This document shows, piece by piece, positions 44,131-50,235 of a stretch of DNA of 50,235 nt. The stretch's first letter is position 1. Each line of letters opens with the position of its first letter. Where the stretch lies: positions 1 to 50,235 of the IMG/VR virus record IMGVR_UViG_3300036854_000038, one strand, 5' to 3'. A model generated the notes under the pieces. That model ran no database searches. It saw only the letters and a program-made list of their open reading frames with translations, and was not told where the DNA came from. The DNA is from a virus. Both the position numbers and the translations under genes were made by a program.

Positions 44131-44354
44131 CGGGACGCCTCCAACTCGCGGGCCACCTTGGCAGCCTGCTGGGCCATGTCGGCGAGACGCTCAAAATCGA
44201 CCGCTCGGCCAGTGATGATGACCGAAGGTGTTATGTCGAATTGCGCGAGCGCGTTGCCCTGGTCCCAATGCGCATGCGGTGGCCAGGGCAGACTGGCGTC
44301 GCCTAGATGGACGAAGGTGATGGCGTGCTGCCGGTACTCGCTGCTGGTGCTCAT
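44127..44354 (-). CDS. Small protein (75 aa)
   Basis: It has an N-terminal strand-rich part (RQHAITFVHLGDASLPWPPH), then FDITPSVIITGRAVDFERLA and a helix. It overlaps the upstream and downstream genes. Unknown function. Confidence 0.55.
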   Translation of the reverse strand: MSTSSEYRQHAITFVHLGDASLPWPPHAHWDQGNALAQFDITPSVIITGRAVDFERLADMAQQAAKVARELEASR

Positions 44355-44533
44355 GCTGTGACCTCCCGGTCAGACGGTGCTGGTGTACCACGGCCACGCA
44401 GGCGCCGCACTCTAGGGGGTGGCGCCGGCCAGGGTGGCTCCAAGAGCGCGTCGCCCAGGCAGAGCGCGCACGCCACCAGAGCACCGCGGCGGACCAGTTC
44501 GGCCTCGCAACGGCAACGCGGGCAGACGCCCAT
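44351..44533 (-). CDS. Zinc-ribbon protein (60 aa)
   Basis: CPRCRCEAELVRRGALVACA then LCLGD gives a CxxC...CxxC zinc ribbon at residues 4-26. The tail is basic. It overlaps both neighbours by 1-4 bases. Unknown function. Confidence 0.6.
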   Translation of the reverse strand: MGVCPRCRCEAELVRRGALVACALCLGDALLEPPWPAPPPRVRRLRGRGTPAPSDREVTA

Positions 44534-44826
44534 CAGCGGTGCCCCGCTGGGCGGCTGAGCACCAGCGCGATCACCGCGAGACTGATCGCGCCCATAGTGA
44601 CCATGCCGGCGACCGCCACTGCGGCGGTGAGCACGGCGGCGACCAGCGCGACGATGGCGACCACGCCACCGACGACCATGCCGGCGGTGGTGAGCACGAT
44701 GGTCACGGCGGTGGCAGGGTGCATCCGGGCCAGCGAGTCGAGCACCAGCACCGGCGTGGGTCTGGGTGGCATGTCGGCCTGGGGGACGATCTCCACCGGC
44801 CGGCAGGCGGGTGGTTGTGGGCGCAT
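44533..44826 (-). CDS. Two-span membrane protein (97 aa), Spd-like position
   Basis: Hydrophobic segments MHPATAVTIVLTTAGMVVGG and VAIVALVAAVLTAAVAVAGM follow a proline-rich N-terminus. It lies downstream of the TraB/FtsK-like gene in the same leftward unit, where Streptomyces plasmids place spread (Spd) membrane proteins. A role in intramycelial spread is inference by position. Confidence 0.6.
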   Translation of the reverse strand: MRPQPPACRPVEIVPQADMPPRPTPVLVLDSLARMHPATAVTIVLTTAGMVVGGVVAIVALVAAVLTAAVAVAGMVTMGAISLAVIALVLSRPAGHR

Positions 44827-44835
44827 CAGGGTCTC

Positions 44836-45147
44836 CTAGTTTCTGAGCAGCTCGAGGACGCGGCCGAGCCGCGCGGTCGGCTCGGCGTGGCCCTTCTCGC
44901 TGATCACTCGGGTGGGCTGGCCGCCGACCAGCCGCGCGCTTGGCGCGCCGGAGGCGACGAACGCCAGCGTTCGGAACGTCTCCACCGCGTCGAGCACGCG
45001 ACGATGCTCGGCGTCGGGGATGGGCAGGTCGTAGACCAGCGTCGGGCCTTCGCTGGCGAGCGCCATGTGCCGGGGTAGCCGGCCGCGGTAGGCCGCGAGC
45101 AGCCGGCCGGCCTGGTCGACGACCAGGAAGGTGCGTCCGTGGGACAT
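44836..45147 (-). CDS. Conserved small protein (103 aa), transfer block
   Basis: MSHGRTFLVVDQAGRLLAAY then RGRLPRHMALASEGPTLVYD and a helical C-terminus (HAEPTARLGRVLELLRN) give an alpha/beta domain. It lies between the translocase gene and the two-span membrane protein. No family recognised. Confidence 0.6.
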   Translation of the reverse strand: MSHGRTFLVVDQAGRLLAAYRGRLPRHMALASEGPTLVYDLPIPDAEHRRVLDAVETFRTLAFVASGAPSARLVGGQPTRVISEKGHAEPTARLGRVLELLRN

Positions 45148-45181
45148 CGGGTCTCCGTCACTGTGGGTGGTCGGGCGGTCG

Positions 45182-45342
45182 GGTCTAGCTAGCGACGGGC
45201 GGCACCCACCGCGGGGCCGGTTTCGAGGCCCAGGAGGGCCGTTCGAGCGGCCGGCCGCTAGCCGATAGGCTCCTGGTCGGGCAGGGGATTTGCCGCTAGT
45301 GGGGCCGCTAGACCTAGCGGGGTTGGGCGCTAGGTCTAGCGG
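45182..45342. repeat. CCGCTAG repeat region beside the transfer gene
   Basis: CGCTAG or its variants occur many times: CTAGCTAGCG near 45185, GGCCGCTAGCC near 45260, GCCGCTAGTGG near 45293, and the 15-bp inverted repeat CCGCTAGACCTAGCG (45305-45319) with its complement at 45328-45342. Each arm is itself a near-palindrome. It fills the 205-bp gap between the 103-aa gene and the TraB/FtsK-like gene. It may be a clt-like transfer site, or a terminator for the translocase gene. Confidence 0.65.
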
Positions 45343-45352
45343 CGTTCCGGGG

Positions 45353-47473
45353 TCAGGAAGCACGGCGCCTCCGGTCACGCTCGGTGGCCACGGCGACGAC
45401 ATCGGCGCGCCAGATCCCGCGCCGGTTGGCACCCTGGCCGGTCGCCGGGTCGGTGGCCCACACCTGCCCGGTGGCGTCGATGTCGAGGTCCTTGAGCGCG
45501 GCGGTGAGGTGCTCGCGGCTCCAGGTGCCGTACACCTGCGGCCGGTAGGCCGCCAGCCGCTCCAGCAGGATCTCGCCCCACAGCCGGTCCTCGTTCGGCG
45601 GCACCACCACGAGCACGTCGGCGAGGAGCTCCTCGACCTTGGCCAGCGTGCCGCCGGACTCCGGCTCCTCACCGATCGCGTGGCCGGAGAGGGTGCCTGC
45701 CTTCTCCCGCGCGTACCGGGCGCGCGCGGCGATCCGCTCGGCCGCTGGGGCGTCCACGTAGAACGTCCGGGCAATGACGGGATCGTCGCCCTCGCCGGCC
45801 AGGTAGCCGATGCCCAGGTCACGGCGGGTGAACATGGTTGCCCTGATGCCGTTGCGGTGCGCCGAGCCGCCCAGGACCATGTCATTCTCGACGTGCGACA
45901 TGACCTTGAAGCAGAAGCGGAGCACCGCGTTTGCCGAGATGCCCTTGGGCAGGCTCTTGGCGTCGGGCCGCTGGGTGGCGAGGATGAGCATGATCCCGAC
46001 CGCCGGGCCCCGGCGGATGATGTCCTCGCACACCGAGGCCAGCTCGTCGCCGAACTCGGGATGCTCGAACCACGCTTGGCACTCGTCCACGCCGATGACG
46101 ATCGGGTGGAGCCGATACTGCGGCAGCTTGACCAGCTCCCGGGTGATCTTGCTCTCCGGCGCGAGATGGCGGGGCAGGCCGCGGATCTCCTTGGTGCGGC
46201 GGCGCATGTCGTCTCGCACCTCACGCATGCACCCCAGCGCGAACGAGACGTCTCGGTCCTCGTCGCCCGCGCGGTACCGGTGCGAGACGAACTCCAGTGG
46301 GCCGAGATCGCCGGTGCCTTTCAGGTCGTACACATGCAGCTCAACGGTGGGGTCGAGCGCGGCGGCGAGCAGCGCGAGACGCAGCGAGAAGGTCTTGCCC
46401 ATCCGGGGCACGCTGCCGATGACCATGCTCGCGTACATCAGCGTGAGCGGCACGATACGGCCGCGCGGGTCGGTGCCGAACGGGAACGCGCGGAACAGGT
46501 TGACCGTGCCGGCCCTGATAAGCGGCCAGGCGGGCTGCTTGGCCTGGCTCATGTCCTCATCGCCGACCCAGAGGACGAGACGGCCGGCGTGCTGCTCGTG
46601 CGCGGGCTCCGGCCACACCGAGCCGAGTGGGCGGCGCAACGCCGAGGCGAGCTTGTCTCGCCGCTCGATCACGTCGCTGGCGGTGACCCCGTGCGGCAGG
46701 TCGATGTCGGCGCGCCACCCGGGCCCGTCCCGGGTGATCGGCGCCGGGAAGGTGATCGCGCCGGTGTTGCGCTCGCTCATCCCGCTGATGCCGAGCGAGA
46801 CGAACGCGCGCCTGACCATCTCGCTGGTGAGCCTGCTGGCCTTCGCCTTGACCACGGCGGTGTCCAGCAGCGGCTTGTCGGGCCGCTTGCCGAACGCACC
46901 CAGGACAACCACCCCGGCGACCGCCAGCACCGCCCGGCCGATCGGCCCGGCGGCGACCGCCAGCACCGCGACGATGCCGACCAGCGGCACCACGACGATG
47001 GCCGTGGCGGTGCCACGCACCTTGACGCGGGCGTCGCGGTGCCGCTGGAGCCGCAGGTACTGGCCCGCGTCGGCCTGGTCACGCGCCGCGCGGCGCACCG
47101 GATGGCCCTCGAGGTCGAGCATCCAGGTGAACGTTGCGGCGGCGATCCTCCAGGCGCCACGCGGGGAGCGCAGCGCGAGCCGGCCGAGGTACAGCGTCGG
47201 CACCCTGACCGCCTGGAAGGCGGCGATGTATGCGGCGTAGGTGATCGCCCAGGCAACCGTCTTGCGCAGCGCCTGGAGGGAACGCAGCCACGGTGGCAGG
47301 ATCGGCCGCCTGGTGGCCGTGCGCGGGTCGGGCCGGGGCGGCCGCTGTGCCTCCGCACTGTCGACCAGCACCCGCTCACCGTCGTCGTCGTCGGCGTCGG
47401 TGGTGAAGTGGCGGGTCGCGTCGAGGTCGACCTGTTCGGCGTGGCCGTTGTGTTCGTGCAGGTCACTGCTCAT
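45353..47473 (-). CDS. TraB/FtsK-like DNA translocase (706 aa)
   Basis: A hexameric dsDNA pump of the type that moves actinomycete plasmids and AICEs between cells. Two hydrophobic regions lie at about 68-100 and 156-195 (VVVPLVGIVAVLAVAAGPIG). Walker A is GSVPRMGKT (353-361) and Walker B is PIVIGVDE (457-464). LILATQRPDAKSLPKGISAN and RFCFKVMSHVENDMVLG are FtsK/SpoIIIE-type sensor segments. The C-terminal domain (YGTWSREHLTAALKDLDIDA) resembles a winged-helix recognition domain. No packaging function is expected because a separate terminase is present. Confidence 0.9.
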   Translation of the reverse strand: MSSDLHEHNGHAEQVDLDATRHFTTDADDDDGERVLVDSAEAQRPPRPDPRTATRRPILPPWLRSLQALRKTVAWAITYAAYIAAFQAVRVPTLYLGRLALRSPRGAWRIAAATFTWMLDLEGHPVRRAARDQADAGQYLRLQRHRDARVKVRGTATAIVVVPLVGIVAVLAVAAGPIGRAVLAVAGVVVLGAFGKRPDKPLLDTAVVKAKASRLTSEMVRRAFVSLGISGMSERNTGAITFPAPITRDGPGWRADIDLPHGVTASDVIERRDKLASALRRPLGSVWPEPAHEQHAGRLVLWVGDEDMSQAKQPAWPLIRAGTVNLFRAFPFGTDPRGRIVPLTLMYASMVIGSVPRMGKTFSLRLALLAAALDPTVELHVYDLKGTGDLGPLEFVSHRYRAGDEDRDVSFALGCMREVRDDMRRRTKEIRGLPRHLAPESKITRELVKLPQYRLHPIVIGVDECQAWFEHPEFGDELASVCEDIIRRGPAVGIMLILATQRPDAKSLPKGISANAVLRFCFKVMSHVENDMVLGGSAHRNGIRATMFTRRDLGIGYLAGEGDDPVIARTFYVDAPAAERIAARARYAREKAGTLSGHAIGEEPESGGTLAKVEELLADVLVVVPPNEDRLWGEILLERLAAYRPQVYGTWSREHLTAALKDLDIDATGQVWATDPATGQGANRRGIWRADVVAVATERDRRRRAS

Positions 47474-47486
47474 GAGGGGCCTTCTT

Positions 47487-47768
47487 TCAGGCGTAGGCGT
47501 AGGCCAGCGCGGGCCGACGTTCGGGCGGGGGTGGATAGGCGAGGTAGCTGCGGACCGCCTGCACCAGCCCGGCGATGCCGGCGCCGATCAGCACCAGCAC
47601 GACGCCGGCCACGCATGCCAGCCGGGCGGGGCTGACTCGGTGGGCGAGCCGGACGGACAGGGTGGCGCCGGCCGGGGTGGTGGCGGGCCGGCCGAGGATG
47701 GCGTTGGCGATCAGGGCCAACGCGACGAGGTAGACGAGGACGATGAGGGTCAGGGTGTCGGCGGTCAT
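47487..47768 (-). CDS. Two-span membrane protein (93 aa)
   Basis: Spans TLTLIVLVYLVALALIANAI and VAGVVLVLIGAGIAGLVQAV are joined by a short basic linker. It ends with a proline-rich tail. It is just upstream of the translocase gene in the same unit. Membrane partner of the translocase is possible. Confidence 0.6.
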   Translation of the reverse strand: MTADTLTLIVLVYLVALALIANAILGRPATTPAGATLSVRLAHRVSPARLACVAGVVLVLIGAGIAGLVQAVRSYLAYPPPPERRPALAYAYA

Positions 47769-47843
47769 GGCGTGCTCCTTGGTGGTCGGTGGCTGGCCGG
47801 GTCGAGAGGCGCTCCGGGCGGGCCGGAGGACCTCCTGGCCCTG

Positions 47844-48032
47844 TCAGCGGCGGATAGCGGTACCGGCCTGGGCCTGCGCGTCGAGCTCGGCGGTGCGCTG
47901 GTCGTACTCGACGCGGATGGCGATGGCCCGCTCCGCCCAAGTGCTCGCGTTCTCTGCGGCCAGGCCACCGGCCACGAGGCTGCCCTGCTCTGTGATGTCG
48001 GTCTCGAACCAGCGGTCGCTGTGGTCGCTCAT
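47844..48032 (-). CDS. Small acidic helical protein (62 aa)
   Basis: DRWFETDITEQGSLVAGGLA then AENASTWAERAIAIRVEYDQ, mostly helix. It overlaps the DUF2637-like gene by 4 bases. Unknown function. It lies in the transfer unit. Confidence 0.55.
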   Translation of the reverse strand: MSDHSDRWFETDITEQGSLVAGGLAAENASTWAERAIAIRVEYDQRTAELDAQAQAGTAIRR

Positions 48033-48652
48033 GGCGTCCCTTCCTTTCCGGCGGCGGTCCCGCCGTTGACGGCGGCCAGCTCGCGGAGCACGCGCCGGCC
48101 GTAGTTCTTGGTGCCGAATTGGCGGTCAAGATCAGCGCCGGTCGGGTCTCGCCCTTCGGCGCGCTCGGCGAGCACGTACGCGCGCATCCGGTCTCCGACG
48201 CGCGCCGGGCGGCCGGCCTTGCGGCGCGTGCGAGACGGCGTGCGAGACGCAGACCGGGCCGTCTCGCTCGCCGTCTCGGCCTTGCCGGCGGTCTCGCGCA
48301 TGCGGGGCAGCTCGAGGACGACGATCGCCAGCAGCAGCGCGACGGGGGGGACAGCGCGGGCGAGCCACGCGGGCGGGGCGAGGACCTGGAAGGCGACCGA
48401 GCAGGTGAACGCGAGCAGCAGCATCGCCCAGGCGCGCCAGTCTCGCCGGTCATCGCGGACGCCGAGCGCGCCGGAGGCAGCGGCGGCGTCGATCACCAGC
48501 GCCCACCCGGATGCGAGCAGCTTGCGTGGCAGGATCGCCTGATCGGGGATGACGCCGGAGTCCAGCGCCTGCGCGCGGAGCGCGTCGAACGAGAGCACCG
48601 CCGCGGCGGCGGCGAGAAAGACAACGAGCCAGCGGCGCGCGTGGGCTTGCAT
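48029..48652 (-). CDS. DUF2637-like membrane protein with basic C-terminal domain (207 aa)
   Basis: About four hydrophobic spans in the first 115 residues (WLVVFLAAAAAVLSFDALRA, ALVIDAAAASGALGV, AMLLLAFTCSVAFQV, ALLLAIVVLEL) match DUF2637, a family of Streptomyces mobile elements. A Ser/Arg-rich linker leads to a C-terminal helical domain (RMRAYVLAERAEGRDPTGAD) that could bind DNA. It is upstream of the TraB-like gene. Confidence 0.75.
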   Translation of the reverse strand: MQAHARRWLVVFLAAAAAVLSFDALRAQALDSGVIPDQAILPRKLLASGWALVIDAAAASGALGVRDDRRDWRAWAMLLLAFTCSVAFQVLAPPAWLARAVPPVALLLAIVVLELPRMRETAGKAETASETARSASRTPSRTRRKAGRPARVGDRMRAYVLAERAEGRDPTGADLDRQFGTKNYGRRVLRELAAVNGGTAAGKEGTP

Positions 48653-48673
48653 GCGGCCTTCGCCTCCAAATGC

Positions 48674-48711
48674 GATCGGCCCTGAGCTGGTTGCGCAGCT
48701 CAGGGCCGATC
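48674..48711. promoter_or_regulatory. 16-bp perfect hairpin upstream of the DUF2637-like gene
   Basis: GATCGGCCCTGAGCTG (48674-48689) pairs with its complement (48696-48711) around GTTGCG. It lies 22 bases before the ATG at 48652, in the leader of the leftward transfer transcript. It may act as an attenuator or roadblock between the divergent units. Confidence 0.6.
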
Positions 48712-48758
48712 ACGACGGGTGATCTTCAACGAGGAGGCATCAGCGCGCAACCGCCAAT

Positions 48759-48800
48759 GTTCAGGTCTCTGTACGACCCTAAGCGTACAGGGATCTGAAC
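48759..48800. promoter_or_regulatory. 42-bp regulatory palindrome between divergent units
   Basis: GTTCAGGTCTCTGTACG and CGTACAGGGATCTGAAC are complementary in 15 of 17 positions around an 8-base centre. A minus-strand TTGACA (48809-48804), 16 bp and TACGCT (48787-48782) overlap it. A further TGTTCAG is at 48818-48824. It probably binds a regulator that controls the transfer unit. Confidence 0.55.
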
Positions 48801-48841
48801 ACCTGTCAAGGGTGGGCTGTTCAGAGGCCTTCACGGCTGCG

Positions 48842-48847
48842 TATGCT
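48842..48847 (+). promoter_or_regulatory. -10 box (TATGCT) for a leaderless transcript
   Basis: TATGCT ends 6 bases before the ATG at 48854, the same spacing as for the small terminase gene. The -35 is weak (GTTCAG at 48819-48824) and overlaps an operator-like half-site. Confidence 0.5.
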
Positions 48848-48853
48848 GCCGTC

Positions 48854-49174
48854 ATGCCCGAGGACCAGTCCGCCGCCGCGGCAGCGCGGCTCCAGCAGGC
48901 CATCGACGCCCTCACCAGAGCGTTCGAGGATGCGCTCGCGCTCGTCGACGCCAGCATCCGGGAGGGCGACCGGCAGGAAGCGCTCGACCTGGCGGTGACG
49001 CTGTTCGAGGCGATCGAAGCCAAGTACCATCAGACTGCCAAGCGCCGCAAGGCAGCCATCCGCCGAGTCTGGGACGAGGAGAAACCCTCCGTCCGTCAGA
49101 TGGCGCGGCGAGCGCGCATGTCGACAACCCGCGCGCACCAGCTCAAGCCCGGCGGCCAGAAGGAGGAGCCATGA
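48854..49174 (+). CDS. Helical DNA-binding-like protein (106 aa)
   Basis: It begins MPEDQSAAAAARLQQAIDAL, with long charged helices (AFEDALALVDASIREGDRQE) and a C-terminal HTH-like end (VWDEEKPSVRQMARRARMST). It is divergent from the transfer unit with a palindrome between them, so it is a candidate regulator of that unit. Leaderless. Confidence 0.6.
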   Translation: MPEDQSAAAAARLQQAIDALTRAFEDALALVDASIREGDRQEALDLAVTLFEAIEAKYHQTAKRRKAAIRRVWDEEKPSVRQMARRARMSTTRAHQLKPGGQKEEP

Positions 49175-49815
49175 CCAGCCTCGCAACCGACCTGCTGGCG
49201 ATCCTAGAGGCCCAATGGCGCGACACCGGCCGGCTCTTCCGCGCCGACATCGCCTGGCTACTGGAGGAGGCCCGGCAGCTCCGCACCGGTTACAAGCGCG
49301 TCACTGTCCAGGTGTTCCCACTCTGGGCCGGCAGGGAAGGTATCTGGCTGCTGTCCGGCGCCTGGCCGTGGTCCAGCGGCGCGATCCTCGACGGCGTCAG
49401 GAACCACCAGGTCGTCGAGGACCTGCTCCGGCAGCACGGCATCCCGGTCGACCAGCGCACCGTGCCGCTGCTGCACGAGACGTCCTGCATGGACCTCCTC
49501 AAGGTCGAGACCCACACCTACCTCGCCGAGGTCCGCTGGCGGGAGCCGATCCGCCGTGACTGGCCGGATGCGATCCCGATCGACCCGGAGGAGGTCGAAC
49601 GGATGGGGCCGCCGCCGACGCACGGCGCCGCGGAGGAGCCGGACTCGCGCGTGTGGGACCCGCTGATCCACGGCATCGGGGTCTTCCACACCGAGCGGGA
49701 CAAGAACGCGACGACCAGGCGGGACATGAGCCCGCTGATGCGCCGCCACGTCAGCAGGTTCGAGAAGACGCTCTACCGGCTGTACGAGCAGGAGCACCCG
49801 GCGACGGTCGCCTAA
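49171..49815 (+). CDS. Conserved protein of unknown function (214 aa)
   Basis: Overlaps the upstream gene by ATGA. It has a helical N-terminus (LAILEAQWRDTGRLFRADIA), a strand-rich middle (RVTVQVFPLWAGREGIWLLS, HTYLAEVRWREPIRRDWPDA) and a C-terminal helix (HVSRFEKTLYRLYEQEHPA). It is not matched to a family by eye. Its coupling to the candidate regulator suggests a joint role. Confidence 0.65.
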   Translation: MTSLATDLLAILEAQWRDTGRLFRADIAWLLEEARQLRTGYKRVTVQVFPLWAGREGIWLLSGAWPWSSGAILDGVRNHQVVEDLLRQHGIPVDQRTVPLLHETSCMDLLKVETHTYLAEVRWREPIRRDWPDAIPIDPEEVERMGPPPTHGAAEEPDSRVWDPLIHGIGVFHTERDKNATTRRDMSPLMRRHVSRFEKTLYRLYEQEHPATVA

Positions 49816-49823
49816 CCTCCCCC

Positions 49824-49875
49824 TTGTGTTGAGAGAGGTCACTCTCTATCCTCTCAAGGTGACAAAGGATGTCAC
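49824..49875 (+). promoter_or_regulatory. Promoter and operator-like repeats for the terminal peptide genes
   Basis: TTGTGT (49824-49829), 17 bp, TATCCT (49847-49852). Around it are the inverted repeats TTGAGAG/CTCTCAA (49829-49835 and 49851-49857) and GTGACA-AAGGA-TGTCAC (49859-49875). It should drive the two small membrane peptides. Confidence 0.5.
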
Positions 49876-49893
49876 GCACCGGGGAGGATCACC

Positions 49894-50019
49894 GTGCGAC
49901 ACTCCAAGACCTGGCCCATGCGCGCCTGGCGGCGCGTCTCGCTCACCATCATCAGCGCCGGCGCCGCGGCCTTTGCCCTGGCTGGCCTGGCCAGTCCGGA
50001 TCAGTTCATCTGGAACTGA
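49894..50019 (+). CDS. Small single-span membrane protein (41 aa)
   Basis: GTG with GGGGAGG upstream. VRHSKTWPMRAWRRVSLTII then ISAGAAAFALAGLASP forms a basic N-terminus and one hydrophobic span. Followed by a strong hairpin. Partner of the 35-aa peptide. Unknown role. Confidence 0.6.
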   Translation: MRHSKTWPMRAWRRVSLTIISAGAAAFALAGLASPDQFIWN

Positions 50020-50032
50020 TCCCAACTCCTCC

Positions 50033-50073
50033 CAGCGCCGGCCCCGCCCTGCCCGGTTCCGGGGCCGGCGCTG
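50033..50073 (+). terminator. 14-bp perfect terminator hairpin
   Basis: CAGCGCCGGCCCCG (50033-50046) and its complement (50060-50073) enclose a 13-base loop, followed by TCCTTT. It separates the 41-aa and 35-aa peptide genes, so the latter may have partial read-through expression. Confidence 0.75.
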
Positions 50074-50085
50074 TCCTTTGGTCAG

Positions 50086-50235
50086 GAGGCGACCGTGCGG
50101 ATCATGGATGATCTGCCACCACGCGAGCGGGCCAAGACACTCGCCTTCTGTGTGGCGGTCCTCATCCTCACCCTGCTCATCATGGCCACCGTGAGGCTGT
50201 GAACGCGGCAAAGCCCCGGTCTCGTATACCGGGGC
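50086..50235. repeat. Terminal direct repeat, right copy
   Basis: Matches bases 1-150 except for A at 50212 and A at 50228. The hairpin is cut off by the window end, so whether the partner of 50212 is also changed cannot be seen. Confidence 0.95.
50095..50202 (+). CDS. Tiny single-span membrane protein (35 aa), right copy
   Basis: Same reading as 10-117, here with its full AGGAGG ribosome site at 50084-50089. In the closed circle this and the left copy are one gene. It overlaps nothing and is followed by the variant hairpin. Confidence 0.6.
   Translation: MRIMDDLPPRERAKTLAFCVAVLILTLLIMATVRL

Noticed and set aside
45353-47473. Host FtsK rather than TraB-like protein
   Set aside because: Length, C-terminal domain and neighbours (DUF2637-like, Spd-like) fit mobile-element transfer proteins better, although a phylogeny is needed.
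45290-47635. Long open frame opposite the translocase gene
   Set aside because: It is antisense to a gene with clear Walker motifs; codon use on this strand reflects the high GC of the real gene.
1-50235. Insertion sequences or transposases
   Set aside because: None seen; the only recombinases are the integrase and the serine resolvase.

Overview
The window is one complete tailed-phage genome (siphovirus type) from a high-GC Gram-positive (actinobacterial) host. The first and last 150 bases are the same sequence with two mismatches, so the contig closes into a circle of about 50,085 bp or is terminally redundant. The host assignment rests on the high GC content, GTG/TTG starts, GTGA/ATGA stop-start overlaps, probable leaderless genes, and families typical of actinophages and actinomycete mobile elements (small terminase, HK97 portal/protease/capsid, TraB/FtsK-type translocase, DUF2637-like and DUF3560-like proteins).

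Layout. (1) 0.2-23.4 kb, minus strand, read right to left: small and large terminase, portal, ClpP-type protease, major capsid, decoration and connector genes, two tail-tube-like genes, tail chaperones with a GGGAAAC -1 frameshift site, tape measure, a large minor tail protein, and lysis genes ending in a holin-like peptide. (2) 23.5-28.8 kb, plus strand: small accessory genes driven by promoters that each carry a pair of 18-bp operator dyads. A DUF3560-like gene here lies between two type II hammerhead ribozyme motifs. (3) 28.8-38.7 kb, minus strand: zinc-ribbon proteins, a VRR-NUC nuclease, a lambda O/P-like pair (initiator with seven iterons inside the gene, then a helicase-loader-like protein) and a Rad52-like annealing protein. 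It begins at a Cro/CI-like regulator. (4) 38.7-41.4 kb: divergent immunity region, tyrosine integrase, excisionase-like protein and a candidate attP. (5) 41.4-50.1 kb: a plasmid/AICE-like block with a serine resolvase, small membrane proteins, a TraB/FtsK-like DNA translocase, a DUF2637-like membrane protein and two plus-strand genes, closing with two tiny membrane peptides.

How it works together. The integrase, excisionase and regulators indicate a temperate element. It appears to carry its own iteron origin, plus a resolvase and a conjugation-type translocase that a pure virion lifestyle does not need. It may therefore be a phage-plasmid or phage-AICE hybrid. Two operator families (18-bp paired dyads, and a 15-bp CTGACAC-N-GTGTCAG palindrome, usually with a flanking half-site) suggest two regulatory circuits. 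The most striking feature is the pair of hammerhead motifs placed exactly between cistrons, predicted to cut the DUF3560-like message out of its operon.
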